Positions 30,438 to 43,640 are shown, numbered from the stretch's first letter. The stretch is DNA of 64,000 bases from Serripes groenlandicus (GCA_031761405.1 JASEVX010000001.1:41406699-41470698); one strand, 5' to 3'. Program-made: numbers and translations. The notes: generated by a model not told the origin, from the letters alone.

Positions 30438-30665
30438 ACATTCCCCAATACCTATATAACTCAGTCGGTAACGACGAGGGACGACAATCGATAAGACGTA
30501 AGTTCGAACCACGCATCGATCATTCGTTCGTTCCGATGATTGACAACATTCATTGTGACAAGCGTCGGTGCGTGGGAAGAATGTTACATAGAGTACTAGT
30601 ACGAACAATCACAAGTTAGGTGAACTGAAATATCGTTGAAAAGGAAGTTTAACGCCCATCAAGCA
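30438..30665 (+). mobile_element. Degraded SINE (head type A)
   Basis: 'ataactcagtcggtaacgac' and 'taagttcgaaccacg' are decayed A and B boxes; 'ttccgatgattgacaacatt' and 'aggtgaactgaaat' match the type A body. Too decayed to be active. Confidence 0.6.
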
Positions 30666-30851
30666 ATGTATGGAATTATTATTTTAGTACATAGGGGAAA
30701 CAACTTATAATTATATAAATTATACGACAAATAAAGAATTGCTTCCCTTTGAAACATTCTCGTTTTCGCAGTATTGCAGCTCGAATGCTTAAACAGATGG
30801 AAACACGAGGATAACATTACAAACGGATATAATTTTAAAACTATGCATTTT

Positions 30852-31199
30852 CAGGGGCGTAGCTTGGCAATAATCAATGTGTAGGCCGTCTCGTGAGAAA
30901 ATCAACAGTGTATACTCTGCGTAAAGTATCGACTCGGATTAGCCTAGGCATGCTACACAGGCGTACCCGGATATACACTTTTCGACTCCTGTGGACTTCT
31001 TTCTGTTTCAGGAATCACTACTCTATCTATCCCCCCTCCTTAGACAGAATGTGTCGGCCGGATCAGTCTGCGCGGACAGCGCAGGCTGATCTGGTCGATA
31101 CATTACGCAGATGTGTATCGCCGCAGCTGCATTTTGGGGCATTTTTAGAAAACATGTGTAGGCACGTGCCTACAGTGCATAAAGGGAGCTACGCCCCTG
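30852..31199. mobile_element. Composite: CAGGGGCGTAGC element with nested AGCCG-type MITE
   Basis: Starts 'caggggcgtagcttgg' and ends 'gggagctacgcccctg', an inverted pair. The inside matches the composite at 20223-20555, including the MITE part from 'ggccgtctcgtgagaaaatc'. Because two loci share the same nested arrangement, the composite moved as a unit after the MITE entered it. Confidence 0.75.
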
Positions 31200-31309
31200 A
31201 TTTCCTCGTCTTTTAGAAAATATTTGAATAATGGAACCAACCGCATATGTTTATACCGCAGCACGTTTGGGAAAAAAAGGAAAAACGTTTTTGCCTTTCA
31301 TCCGTTTTA

Positions 31310-31530
31310 ATCCTTTCCCTCATACAACAATTCTGCAGCAGACGACTTTGAACATGTTTTGTGAAAAAAAAAAAATCTCTATAATTGAATGGATAACCTA
31401 TGACTAAAAGTGGAAAACAATGTGGCAAAAGGAGAAAGTGCTCGTTTTGAGCAATTTCTCCCTTTGTCACGATGTTTTCAAAAGTCGTCTGGTGCAGATG
31501 CGTCAAAATGCGTCTACATGTGGGAAAGCG
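31310..31530. mobile_element. TTAA-flanked foldback MITE
   Basis: TTAA at 31306-31309 and 31531-31534. Internal hairpin arms 'ggcaaaaggagaaagtgctc' and 'gagcaatttctccctttgtc'. Ends are imperfectly matched. Confidence 0.7.
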
Positions 31531-31534
31531 TTAA

Positions 31535-32732
31535 GAAACCGTACCTGTCCATAAGAAAACAACTTTTTTAACAGTGTACATCCAGATGAGCATTTGAATC
31601 CGTACTGTCCGATTAAGATCTACACTTCTCACAAACTTACTCACACGAGCTTGTTAGAAGCTTCTGTCAACTTGTCAAAGTTTTGTTTTGAATTGAGACG
31701 ATGTACAAGCTGATCTGAGTCAACATAGACTCATTTAACACATACATGTAGTAAATGTATTTTGATAGCTTTTAACAATGGGTATGTATGCATTAACTGT
31801 TTTGTTTAAACAGTGAGCCTCTGTAACTTATCAATAACCCGCAGAAAGAATCAACTACAGTCGTGCTTTAAGAGAGTACATGTATGTTTTAATGAATAGC
31901 AAACCACGTATACAAGGATTACACTTTGCAATCATGTGAACTCAACTATTGTTTATAATTTACCATCTTTGATTTTCTAATATCTCTTTTACACAACAAC
32001 AAATTAAAAATCTTCGTCTATTTTCTCTGCACACACTAGTCGAACGTTTTCAGATGAATTAAGTCGGCTATCAAACGTGTTTAATACCTTACTCTAAATG
32101 CAAGTGCATTTCGTGGTTTTTTTGCGTATATCTTAAAGTTTCAGACTTGATGCGCTCTATGGCAATACAACAAAGAGAGGATGTCGGGATAGAACAAAGC
32201 GGCATTTCAAATAGGTATGCCATTCATTATTTGAACTCATATACTTTAACCTGTTTCAAATTCTTGTCTTTTCATCCATCAAAAAACGTACAGCGACTAA
32301 TCCAAGGTAAGTTTTATCTGGTTATCCATTTCAGGACGCACGCGCAGAAACATGACATCCATTCGCCATAGTAGAACTAAGTTTGCATTTGACACAGAAG
32401 CAGAGCAGTCATAAAGGCAATATGTGGTTACACTTGAAATTTTATTTGTTCTTTTGGGATTTTTGATTTTAAAACAACATGTGTATAACGGTAACAGTTA
32501 AATGCATTCTGATCATATAAGGTGTTGAGTATTATATTGGGGTCGATCTTAGGCAACGGAGACCCTCTAGTCAAGTAGAACAGGGGAAATGGCTATAATA
32601 GTGGTTAAAACATCAACTGTACTAGACCGATAATAGAACCCGAAGAATCAGTAACATTCGATACGCGTCTAGCGATTTGAGGTCCTAATATATCTACGTA
32701 CTTTGAAGACTCAGTCTGTGCATCTGAATAAA
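31535..32732. other. Sequence without supported gene
   Basis: Contains a possible plus-strand exon-like stretch (acceptor near 32132, donor near 32214) that I could not connect to anything. No repeat array. Confidence 0.3.
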
Positions 32733-32991
32733 AGCCGTCCCACGAGAAAACCAACAGTATGGAGTCTGCGTGAAGTATCGACCCAGATCAGAATAAGCAT
32801 GCTGCACAGGCTTACCCAGATAGACACTTTTCGCCTCCTGTGAATTTTATGTTTCAGGAATCATTACTCTATATCTCTATCTCTCTGAGACGGAATGTGT
32901 CTGCCCGGACCAGTCTGCCCAAACTGCGCAGGCTGATCTGGGTCGATACATTACGCAGAGGTCATTATGTTGATTTTCTCGCGTGACGGCT
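32733..32991. mobile_element. AGCCG-type foldback MITE
   Basis: Starts 'agccgtcccacgagaaaacc' and ends 'ttctcgcgtgacggct'. The inner sequence matches 24127-24385 ('ttttcgcctcctgtgaattt', 'gcgcaggctgatctgggtcg'). Confidence 0.75.
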
Positions 32992-33184
32992 CATATATAC
33001 AACTAAATGCATATACTGTCAAAAACAAGAAGTGTAACCACATAATAAATACTCCAATCTACTGTTAAATGATGCCAAACCAGAGAGCTAAAGAGACCCA
33101 AAAATCGTTCAACGCGGCTCAATATCAAACTGCGCAAACATGACCATACGAGCCAAGTTAATCGTATTATACAGCGTTCTTTAA

Positions 33185-33400
33185 CCCTTTCCCACATATA
33201 GACGCATGTTTGACGCCTCTGCAGGAAATATCATTTGAAAACATTGTGGTAGTCGAATAAACTGCTCATATTGAGCAATTTTTCTATTTGCCACAACTAT
33301 ATATGATGAGTATACTATTATTTATAGAGGTTTTTTTTTTCATTTTTGCTGTGTACTGTTCAATGTCTTCTGAAAATGTGTTGTATTTTGGAATACGTTC
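33185..33400. mobile_element. TTAA-type MITE; holds the left breakpoint of the segmental duplication
   Basis: TTAA at 33181-33184 and 'ccctttcccacatata' begin the element. Its right half ('gagtatactattatttatag', 'ttcaatgtcttctgaaaatg') is the point at which similarity to 45940 onward begins. The right end is eroded. Confidence 0.55.
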
Positions 33401-34019
33401 AGACAGCATTGAGCAGGATAAAGGCTACAGAATGGTTGTAACACTCCTCTCCGCCAGACGGACACGTGTTAGTTTGGCTGTCAAAGAAAAAGAGATAGAT
33501 GGCCTGAGATACAAGTTTGTCCATTGATTATCCGTAAACAAACCATCGTAATGCATACAACGACACAGTATAGATAGTTATCACAACCCTTATTCGTCTG
33601 AACTCATGCAACTGACAATATTTAACAATTCTGTGAACTAGCCGTTGCTAATTACTGTTACATGGATCGCGAACTATACAAGTTTATCCAAGTTTATTTA
33701 GAAATACAGTGGTGCCTATGAGTATACAGTATTTAACAATGTACATGTATAACATAGGTTATACAAACATTACACATTTTATCTTACATAAACATTCATT
33801 TTTAAACATAGCCAGCTTATAAACCCACTGTATTTTACACAAAACATAGAGTTGCCATTAAATGAAAAAATATTATACAAAGCACAGTATAATTATAGGA
33901 TACATTTTCATTGTCAAAGCGTGAAGGGGTGGGTATGTTATTTATTCAGAATACAATGAGCTTATTATACGTGGAAAGATAGCCAGCTGACTTTCGAGTA
34001 CAGGAACGACCAAACAAGA

Positions 34020-34110
34020 AAGAATACGCTAATAGAAATGGCCGCCGCGATATATAACTGAAATACATTTTAAAAACGGCTTTAATCTCCTATCAATCAA
34101 TTCTAACCAT
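34020..34110 (+). mobile_element. SINE 3' tail fragment (copy A)
   Basis: 'ggccgccgcgatatataact', 'aaaaacggctttaatctc' and 'atcaatcaatt' match the common SINE tail. The equivalent in copy B is 47396-47465, so the insertion predates the duplication. Confidence 0.55.
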
Positions 34111-35284
34111 TTAATCAAACGAGGTGAATTACTTTCAACTGATTTCAAAGATTTGTCTCGGGCAAAAAAAGCGGTGATTGCCATGGTAACAAATCGATGG
34201 AGTTTTTGTCCTGTAAAGAAACAATCTAAACTAAATTACAGAAGAATTGGAAAATCTTAAAGGGATCAAAAAAGCTATACGAAATCAGGTCGGAGATTTA
34301 CCGGAAAATTGAGTTCGATTAGAGCCGCTTATGACAGGTTTTGTCTAAGGAATTGTCTTTGACATGTTTTTTGTTTTGTATTGAACGTCGCATTGTGGGG
34401 ACATAGCGGAATAGAATGTGATTGTATCTTTGAACTGTCTTTAACAACGCTTTCACCAATTGTTCAGTTATACCACAGCGTTTACTGCGTAAGTTAAAAG
34501 AACTTCGTGTCCATTTACATAAACACCATCGAGTCAGTTGTAATGTTAATTTTTGCATTACGAGAATTAAGTTCTACAAGTTATGCAAGTGTGCACCCAA
34601 TCGAGAATCTCGATCGCTATTGTATCATGTTTGCCATCCCTTCAAAACGAAAATATCCTAGTGTCATTCTGCCGTTTTGCAAGTTGTATAAAGCTCGTAC
34701 AGGGAAGCATAATAATACACTGCAATGTTTATTTGCAAAACATGGCCCTTTTGTGATATAAAACAGACGTTTCCCTGTAATTTTCTTTTTCATTGTGTTA
34801 TTTTCATAACAGTCTAAATAAACTAACCGTGGCCTACGCAAACCAACCCAGCTGCATTTGTGATCAGTGTTAACCGGGATCAATCTGCGCATCCGCACTG
34901 TTTGTTCTGGTCCTAGATGTTCCTCATAAAGCAACAGATAGTTTAAGATCTAAGTTTTTTAAACATTATTTATCATATTGATCAGATTACACAGATTCAC
35001 AAGCATTTATTTAATTCCTCTCATCATATATATACTACGGCTTTGTTTACCGGAAGCACGTCTCGTATGCTTTTATGTAAATAAAGGCATTTCCTCGTAC
35101 AACACATGCGAAATTGAAAAACATTTCTTAGTAGTCAGTCGTAATATTTAACAATGTCACCAAAATACGTCCATCTTTCTGTAACAAAGACGAATTTTGA
35201 AGAAGAAAATATTATATGACATCAATCTATGTCTAAATGAACTTATAATTATAATTAGACAACACCATTAGAATGATTGCAGAC

Positions 35285-35345
35285 CCAGATCAGTGGTGCA
35301 CTGATAGAGTATCGTTCTCTCGGTCAAGGGTTCGAATCTCGTGAT
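35285..35345 (+). mobile_element. tRNA-like SINE head (copy A)
   Basis: 'cagtggtgcactgatagagt' and 'aagggttcgaatctcgtgat' resemble A- and B-box regions. Copy B has it at 48664-48728. No complete cloverleaf is claimed. Confidence 0.45.
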
Positions 35346-36073
35346 GATTGGATTCCGTCTGTCTGTAAGTTCCACACAAAACGATGCGAGTACTAGTTAG
35401 GTTTTCAGGTAGAAGATCGAACGTGTTTAATATACGTCGAAAGCTTGTTGCACAATCGATGTACATTATCTTTTAAGTTTAAGTGAAAACCAAACACAAA
35501 TTGCAGTCATATCTACTTTTCCGCACGTAATGATTTCACTACGGTTAATCTTTCTGGGACACGCCTGACATGTTTTTGTATCGAGATTTCCCTGTGTAGC
35601 AAAAACCTAATTCAAAACATTTCTAACATTTTATTCATTCCTTTGGTGTCTAACTTTGTCTCTGTTTTACATTTCCAAACGTAAAATCAAATTATTAGCT
35701 AAAATGTGTATAAAACTCCACTAGCACAATCGACTTTTCACGTTTCTTCAGCAAACGGCCCCGAAGAAGAAAAGCAAACAGGTTTTATAGCGAGATTTCC
35801 CTGTAGGTTTACAGACAACGCACTTGTGTAACCCACTTTTAGACATAACGACGCTCAAAAAGTGTCCAGGATGCATTATAAACCATGTGACGAATAGAGA
35901 AAATCCTGATCAGACTGCGAGGCGGGTAATCTATCCTTAAAAGACATCCCTCAGTCAAAAAAATATTGAAAACATTGTTAAACAACAGGCACACACGCCA
36001 TGTAAAAGCTTACTCAATACGTCGAAATTCGTTTTATAACTAATCACTATTTTTATTGCAACCATTTAAATGG

Positions 36074-36640
36074 TTTAATACATTTATGTGACAGTTGTAT
36101 GTATATACATTTATGTGACAGTTGTATGTATATACATTTATGTGATAGTTGTATGTATATACATGTATGTGACAGTTGTATGTATATACATTTGTGTAAC
36201 AGTTATATGTATACATTTATGTGACAGTTATATGTATATACATTTGTGTGACCTTTATATGTATATATATTTATATGACAGTTGTATGTATATACATTTA
36301 TGTGACAGTTGTATTTATATACATGCATTTAAAAGTTGTATGTATATACCACTATATCACTATTTTTATTGCAACCATTTAAATGGTTTAATACATTTAT
36401 GTGACAGTTGTATGTATATACATTTATGTGACAGTTGTATGTATATACATGTATGTGATAGTTGTATGTATATACATGTATGTGAAAGTTGTATGTATAT
36501 ACATTTGTGTGACAGTTATATGTATATATTTATATGACAGTTGTATGTATATACATTTATGTGACAGTTGTATTTATATACATGCATGTAAAAGTTGTAT
36601 GTATATACATTTATGTGACAGTTATATGTATGTATAAGTT
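36074..36640 (+). repeat. 27-bp minisatellite (copy A)
   Basis: Units of 'tatgtgacagttgtatgtat' plus 'atacatt' fill two blocks (36074-36340 and 36390-36640). The blocks are separated by a repeated 'attgcaaccatttaaatggt' segment, giving a ~312-bp higher-order duplication. Because 27 is a multiple of three, long frames such as 36088-36537 arise without being genes. Copy B retains only short arrays. Confidence 0.9.
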
Positions 36641-37865
36641 GTGAGTTATTTGTTGGTGTCTAACAGACCTGTCGGTAGGCCTGTAGAGAACTGCATTGCA
36701 AGATTTCTTTTTATTTGTTTCGGTATGCACCAGTCACTATTATAAATTATCCATTTAGATTTTCGTTAGTTGCCAAACTATATCCAAGGTCTGTTTTCGT
36801 CTGTCGTGGCTCAACATTACTGAACATATAAGAACAAATTGGTACTTAGATTACATGCATCTGAACTGAAAATGATGATATATTGCCTTATATTGCATTA
36901 AAAGTTAGAAACGTATTTTCCCATTTTATAAAATAATCCGTTCCTGTTGTCGTAATAAGGTAGGTTATTTATTCGTAACATTACTACCAATTTGAATCAT
37001 TACTGCCATACTAAAATAAATTCTCCTTTGAAGAATGTTGACATCATATAATTATAAAACAGGGAAGAATGCTTCGATCTCGAATATAAGAGATCGTGGT
37101 GTATAATTACAACTGATGCGCCGGTGACAGGCTAATATTACCGATATGAATGGTAAACGACAGGGGAGTCCTGATATAAGTGAGTTACAAATTAAATAGA
37201 TAGAAACGAAAAGGAAAGAAACGAAAGACTAAGACGTTCTTGATGGGAATATGAAGCTATACTAATATAATCTGTATTTCCTCCAATATATGAAGATCAT
37301 ACAAAGATGAACGTTATATAATATAAAGAAAGAATATAAAAAACATTACACAAAACATCTCGTTTACATTACCACACTTATATCAAAGGCAATGCCTATA
37401 ATCTGATCGAATGCCCTGAAAACATACGTCGAACAGAATAAATACGCGAATGGAGAGTATAAGATGTGTTTATACTCGGCAAGTGTATGCAATGTAGGAG
37501 AGGAGAATTTTCTTATCAATAAATGCAACCTCTACTATAACTCTTACACAAACTAATGACACAAAATAATTTGTCAAATTCCAGATGTGGTACAGAATTA
37601 GTATATATAAATACAAATGCTTATATATCAAATGCAGAGTCCTGTCATGCATACATACAATCAACCACACTTCTCATGTAACTCAATTAGGCTACTTGAT
37701 ACGTGCAGGCAATACTACTGTAATAGATGAGAGGCGAAAGACGAACATATGCCCACTTTTCAAAAGAGTAACCACAGAAAGAACACTTTTACGAAACGAA
37801 ATTGAATGTAGTCAACCGAAGCGCTCTAATGAATATTCAAACACACAAGCACAAAAGTAATCTCC

Positions 37866-39740
37866 CAGCTAACGTATATACATAGGACATGCACTATATA
37901 TACATGGAGACACATGCACAAGCACAACAGCAATATCACAGCTAACGTATACACATAAGACATGCACTATATTTACGAGAAAACCATACACAAGCACAAC
38001 AGCAATATCAAAGCTAACGTATATACATAAGAAATACACACTTTTTACGTGGAGAATCATGCACAAGCACAATAGCAATATTACAGCTATCGTATATGCA
38101 TAGGAAATGTACTATATTTTCGTTGAGAACCATACAAAATCAAAGCAGCAATCTCAAAGCTAACGTATATACATAGGAAATACACTATATGTACGTGGAT
38201 AACCATGCACAACAGCACAACAGCAATCTCACAGCTAACGTATATACATAGGAAATACACACTTTTTACGTGGAGGACCAAGCACAAGCATAACAGCAAT
38301 CTCACAGCTGACGTATATACATAGGAAATACACAATATTTACGTGGAGAAACATGCACAAGCACAACAGCAATCTCACAGCTAACGTATATACATATGAC
38401 ATGCACTATATTTACGTCGAGAACCAAGCACAAGCATAACAGCAATCTCAAAGCTGACGTATATACATAGGAAATACACTACATTTACGTGGAGAAACAT
38501 GCACAAGCACAACAGCAATCTCACAGCTAACGTATATACATAGGAAATACACTATATTTACGTGGAGAAACATGCACAAGCACAACAGCAATCTCACAGC
38601 TAACGTATATACATAGGAAATACACAATATTTACGTGGAGAAACATGCACAAGCACAACAGCAATCTCACAGCTAACGTATATACATAGGAAATGCACTA
38701 TATTTACGTGGAGAACCAAGCACAAGCATAACAGCAATCTCACAGCTGACGTATATACATAGGAAATACACTATATTTACGTTGAGAAACATGCACAAGC
38801 ACAACAGCACTCTCACAGCTAACGTATATACATAGGAAATACACAATATTTACGTGGAGAAACATGCACAAGCACAACAGCAATCTCACAGCTAACGTAT
38901 ATACATAGGAAATACACTATATTTACGTGGAGAACCAAGCACAAGCATAACAGCAATCTCACAGCTGACGTATATACATAGGAAATACACTATATTTACG
39001 TGGAGAAACATGCACAAGCACAACGGCAATCTCACAGCTAACGTATATACATAGGAAATACACAATATTTACGTGGAGAAACATGCACAAGCACAACAGC
39101 AATCTCACAGCTAACGTATATACGTAGGACATGCACTATATTTACGTGGAGAACCAAGCACAAGCATAACAGCAATCTCACAACTGACGTATATACATAG
39201 GAAATACACTATATTTACGTTGAGAAACATGCACAAGCACAACAGCAATCTCACAGCTAACGTATATACATAGGAAATACACAATATTTACGTGGAGAAA
39301 CATGCACAAGCACAACAGCAATCTCACAGCTAACGTATATACATAGGACATGCACTATATTTACGTGGAGAACAAAGCACAAGCATAACAGCAATCTCAC
39401 AACTGACGTATATACATAGGAAATACACTATATTTACGTTGAGAAACATGCACAAGCACAACAGCAATCTCACAGCTAACGTATATACATAGGAAATACA
39501 CAATATTTACGTGGAGAAACATGCACAAGCACAACAGCAATCTCACAGCTAACGTATATACATAGGACATGCACTATATTTACGTGGAGAACCAAGCACA
39601 AGCATAACAGCAATCTCACAGCTGACGTATATACATAGGAAATACACTATATTTACGTTGAGAAACATGCACAAGCACAACAGCAATCTCAATGCTAACG
39701 TATATACATAGGACATGCACTATATTTACGTGGAGAACAA
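37866..39740 (+). repeat. 73-bp satellite, about 25 units (copy A)
   Basis: Units read 'agctaacgtatatacatagg', 'aaatacactatatttacgtg', 'gagaaacatgcacaagcaca' and 'acagcaatctcac'. From ~38744 the variants 'ctgacg', 'gacatgcac' and 'gagaaccaagcacaagcata' recur every 219 bases (three units), a higher-order repeat. Copy B has about five units. Confidence 0.92.
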
Positions 39741-40102
39741 TGCAATAACGAAAACTATTCATGAGCTAGATAAGCCTTATTTAAAAAATATTCCTATGAT
39801 ATGTTTTCCATGATTTATGTTTGCATTGTACGAGTATCCATTCAATCGTTTATTTCTTTTTGGAATATTTGTATTTGTATTTGTATTTTGTCCGTCATGC
39901 GTTTGCCACGTAGTTGTCATATATTTAAATGTGTGTTGTGCAAAGGATATGTTTTGTATAAGGTAAAGGTTGTCATCATTGCCTTCCATTCTGACAAATT
40001 TTACCGTCTTGTTTTCTGTGTCCAATGTCATACTTTATCGCCATCAACACCTCATCCAATGTATTCATCTGTGTTACTTATCTTTGTTTCAGCATGTTTT
40101 AA

Positions 40103-40293
40103 CTCTTTCACTTCCGAATTTCACAAAGTCAACTCTACCATGTTGAAAATTGGACCACTCCTGTTTTGCCAAATAGGAACTTTGGTAAAATTTAATGTTT
40201 AAGTGGCAAACCATGCAGATTTCAGGAGAGACAGCTCACCTGAATCTTCATTGTTTTCAAAAACTTTTAATTGTGCATTTGGTAGCGAACGTG
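40103..40293. mobile_element. TTAA-flanked MITE, second family (copy A)
   Basis: TTAA at 40099-40102 and 40294-40297. The left end 'ctctttcacttccgaa' and the central 'gcagatttcaggagagacag' with 'ctcacctgaatc' relate it to 22909-23114. In copy B (55019 onward) the right half is deleted from the palindrome centre. Confidence 0.55.
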
Positions 40294-41142
40294 TTAAACG
40301 TAGTGTCATATATCAACAACATATTAGTATGTATGATATGTAGTCGTTATGGGATGTTATATTTGGTTATACATATGTAACCATGTATAGTACTTTATGG
40401 CATAGATAAATGCCCATTTTCATTCAATCTGTTCTTACGTTTTTTATTCATGACATACAAGTCCTACTGCTCTTGGTCCGAACGTTTATTGGTACATGTA
40501 CCTTGCTCGAACTCCTACACGTTTTCACTCTTATTCCCTGGATCAGGCATAAATGGAGACATATAGCCTTCTGATTTCGAATCGTCTCATATGGTCATCA
40601 TTCTGCCATGAATTCATCATGTGCGATCCTGTTTATCCTCTGATGTTAAAAGTTCCATCATTTTTATAATCACCAATAATGATTGTTAATATGTATCACA
40701 AATCCAGGTTTTGTCACTCACATATTATATGTTTGTATTTAAATAATGTCATACTGCAATGTTTGAAATGTAGTCTAGTGCATGTTTTACGTTTGTCATG
40801 TTGTATTTTTGTAACTTGTTGCCACATTGGTATTTGACCTTGTTCTTAAATAAGTAAATAAGATATTCTGATTTTAATGATATAAGGACCGAAATTAAAA
40901 CGAGGCTAAAGTTTTCATTAAGAACATAACATAACAGAACATTGTTTATTTATGTTTACGATGTACATAGTACATCGTCATACAATCAAATACAAAATAT
41001 ACAAAACATTACATGAAAACATGAAACGAACGGGAAAGAAAAAAGGAACACGGTGTTTACTGCAAGTAATTGAAGATAAACAAATTACATGATGTGTTTA
41101 TGGAGAAAACACAAATGTATCAGAGCAGTATATAGCTTGATT

Positions 41143-41330
41143 GATTGATTATTTGGTGATTTACTCTGCTTTCAACCATTTTTCAGTTATATCACGGCGT
41201 TTCCTGGGTAAGTAGCAGTTCTCCTGGTCCATTTATCCTTACACCAGCTATACAGTCGTTATGCTAAACTCGCAACCCTGGGTGCCAAGAAAGGCAGCAA
41301 TTACTTTCACTGTTAAAGTCTTCGCAATGT
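41143..41330 (-). mobile_element. SINE 3' part (copy A)
   Basis: 'gattgattgattatttggtg', 'cagttatatcacggcgtttc' and 'aatgctaaactcgcaaccct' are the reverse of the SINE body and tail. The copy B counterpart is 55357-55520. Confidence 0.65.
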
Positions 41331-42194
41331 ATAGGGTAAACATGAGTCGTTTCTGACGATTTCGGATATGATTCAATCTGGTTTATGCATGTTCACCGTC
41401 TCACCATCGATACCCGCATATATGTTAAACAAACATCTAGAAGCGTTGAAGCGTTGCCCCACCAGTTGTACGCCAATGTACCTTTTTTTTTTATAACGGA
41501 ATCAATAATACCAAAAATCGCTAGGCCCAGTTAAAAATAGTTTGATCTGTGTTAAAGGAAACTGGACCTTGTTGCAATTGTGAACATAGACTTCTCTGGC
41601 GAGTCCGTACATATCAATGCAGTCTCATCAGAACATGTAGTGTGTTATTCTCATCGGAGCAAGCGCAATGGCATTCTCACCGCATCAAATATATTAACTG
41701 TGTTCTTGTTACATTGCAGTATTAAGTATCTTTACGATAGTCGAATGACTGGATGGTAATATGGGGAAGATTCTGATCAGTTAAGGCGTATGTACACCAT
41801 AAATTTGCAAGATATTAAAAAAAAAAAAAAAAACGCAATTTCTTCAACCACAAGTGTAGCTAATTAGAAATTATGTTACCTTGTTAATGTGTCAATATAA
41901 CAAGAATGATATTTAGAATGATTGGTGAATATAAACGGTAAACTCCGAGTGTTACCCTGACGCAAAGGACCGGGAGTCGGTTTTCCTATGACGGTGTTCA
42001 GTTCGGGTTTTAGCAACATGTCTCGAATTGAAGCAATAAAAGCATCGTGATGAATTTGACATAATATCCTTTCACAGGAAATTAGCCTCAGAGAGAACGT
42101 CTGAACCTTATATCATTTATGTAGATTTAGAATTTCTAAAAAATAAACGCAAACCGCATCAGGATGTTTGTGTCTCGGAGTCAACTAAGCCCCC

Positions 42195-42500
42195 TGTCCC
42201 AAATCATGCAAAGCGTAATTTTAACGCATCTGCAGATAGCGACTTTGAAAAGCACAATGTCAAAAGAAAAATATGCTCATAATGAGGGATTTCTCATTCT
42301 GTCACAATGTTTGCAATACTAGTTAACATCGTTTATGTCTTTAGATTGACATATTCTTTAAACGAGAATTAACTATTGTAATGAATTAAACACGTTGCGA
42401 CAAAGGAAGAATTAGTTCATTGTTAGCATTGTTCTTCTTTTGGCACAACGTTTTTAAAACAATTGTCTGTTGCAGATGCATCAACATACGTCTGATTGTT
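42195..42500. mobile_element. Decayed TTAA-type MITE (copy A)
   Basis: 'acgcatctgcagatagcgac', 'aatatgctcataatgaggga' and 'aattgtctgttgcagatgca' mark a heavily decayed member. The copy B counterpart is at 56465-56590, where the minisatellite interrupts it. Confidence 0.45.
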
Positions 42501-43375
42501 GCAAGAAAATGCTTATTAGTAAGGCACTTGTGATATATTGTCACAAACATGTCTCAAATGTTTTACAGTTTTACTTTTCATTAGAGTTAGGGTATGAATA
42601 ATATTCAAATGAGTCCAAATTGAACCGTCTAGAGACTAGTCGATTACCATGGATACAGTTAGAAAGACATATTGTTCATCATATGAATTATGACCTTTGT
42701 CACAACGTTTTTAAAATTCGCGTGAACATTATAAGAAAAGAGTTCAAGTAAAATACTTATGCTATTTTGACACTGACATACGTTTGATGTTAACACTATG
42801 AATTTTCTTTAAAGTAAGGGTATGCATAAAAGATTCAAATGAGCCCAAAATAAACCCTCTAGAGACCTGTCGATTACCATGGATACAGAGAGGAAGACAT
42901 TCGATTTTCCGTTTTACACCCCCTAACAAAGAAATAACCAACAACAATTTCGTATGTATTTACCCCTTTACAACCCCTAACCAAAAAACAACAAAACACA
43001 CCTTTGTATGTATTTACGACCATTCCGACAAATAAACGTATTGTTGAAGAACCTGCAGCAAGTCGAATTTTGTAAACACTATGGAGGCAAATAAAGAAAA
43101 CCAAAGAACTTGTTATACTTTCATCTATAAAGATTTTCTAAAGTTTTGCCAAAGTCGTCTTTGGTAGTATTGTTGTATGTGGGAAAGGGTTAAGGCATAC
43201 TCATCTGTTTTGTAATCTTATCATGTTAACAATGCGTCACATATGCAAGACGTGGCAATGGTGTTCAAGAATCATGTGAAACAACATACCTCGTTGATGA
43301 TTGGATTCAAATCCTCTAATTGAAAAATGTATCTATTTATTAAAAGAATATTGTTTAATCTGTCAGGATAACCTT

Positions 43376-43640
43376 CGAGCCTCGGTAGCTCAATTGGTAG
43401 CGATGCGGGTTGTCAGAACAGGTGTTGTGAGTTCGAACCTCATTCTTCCCGACGTTTGACAAAAGTCAATGCGATAATAGTGATTTGTATATCACTAAAG
43501 GGCTAACAGTTCATGTGAGAAAGCAGCCAGGTGCCTGGAAGATACCGTTATATGGAGAACTGGCTTGAAAAAGCCAGGAAACGCATGGGTAGGTCGAACC
43601 GATGACAAAGCCTGTAACGTATTTAATATAAAACTTTCCT
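43376..43640 (+). mobile_element. Type A SINE (copy A)
   Basis: 'cctcggtagctcaattggta' and 'gtgagttcgaacctcattc' are the head; the body has 'agaaagcagccaggtgcctg'. The counterpart at 61736-61985 in copy B shows insertion before duplication. The 3' tail is lost. Confidence 0.7.

Noticed and set aside
32132..32214. Plus-strand exon-like stretch (acceptor AAAGTTTCAG, donor AATAG|GTATGC)
   Set aside because: Open in one frame, but no partner exon or recognisable product was found.
36088..36637. Frames of 149 and 78 codons with repeated CIYIYVTVV-type peptides
   Set aside because: By-product of the 27-bp TATGTATATACA minisatellite.
37585..37860. Frame containing KTNICPLFKRVTTER, similar to one at 51360-51542
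   Set aside because: The similarity is explained by the segmental duplication at DNA level; the frames differ in length and no known domain is present.
37866..39740. CRISPR-like regular array
   Set aside because: Units are contiguous with no unique spacers, and the genome is animal.
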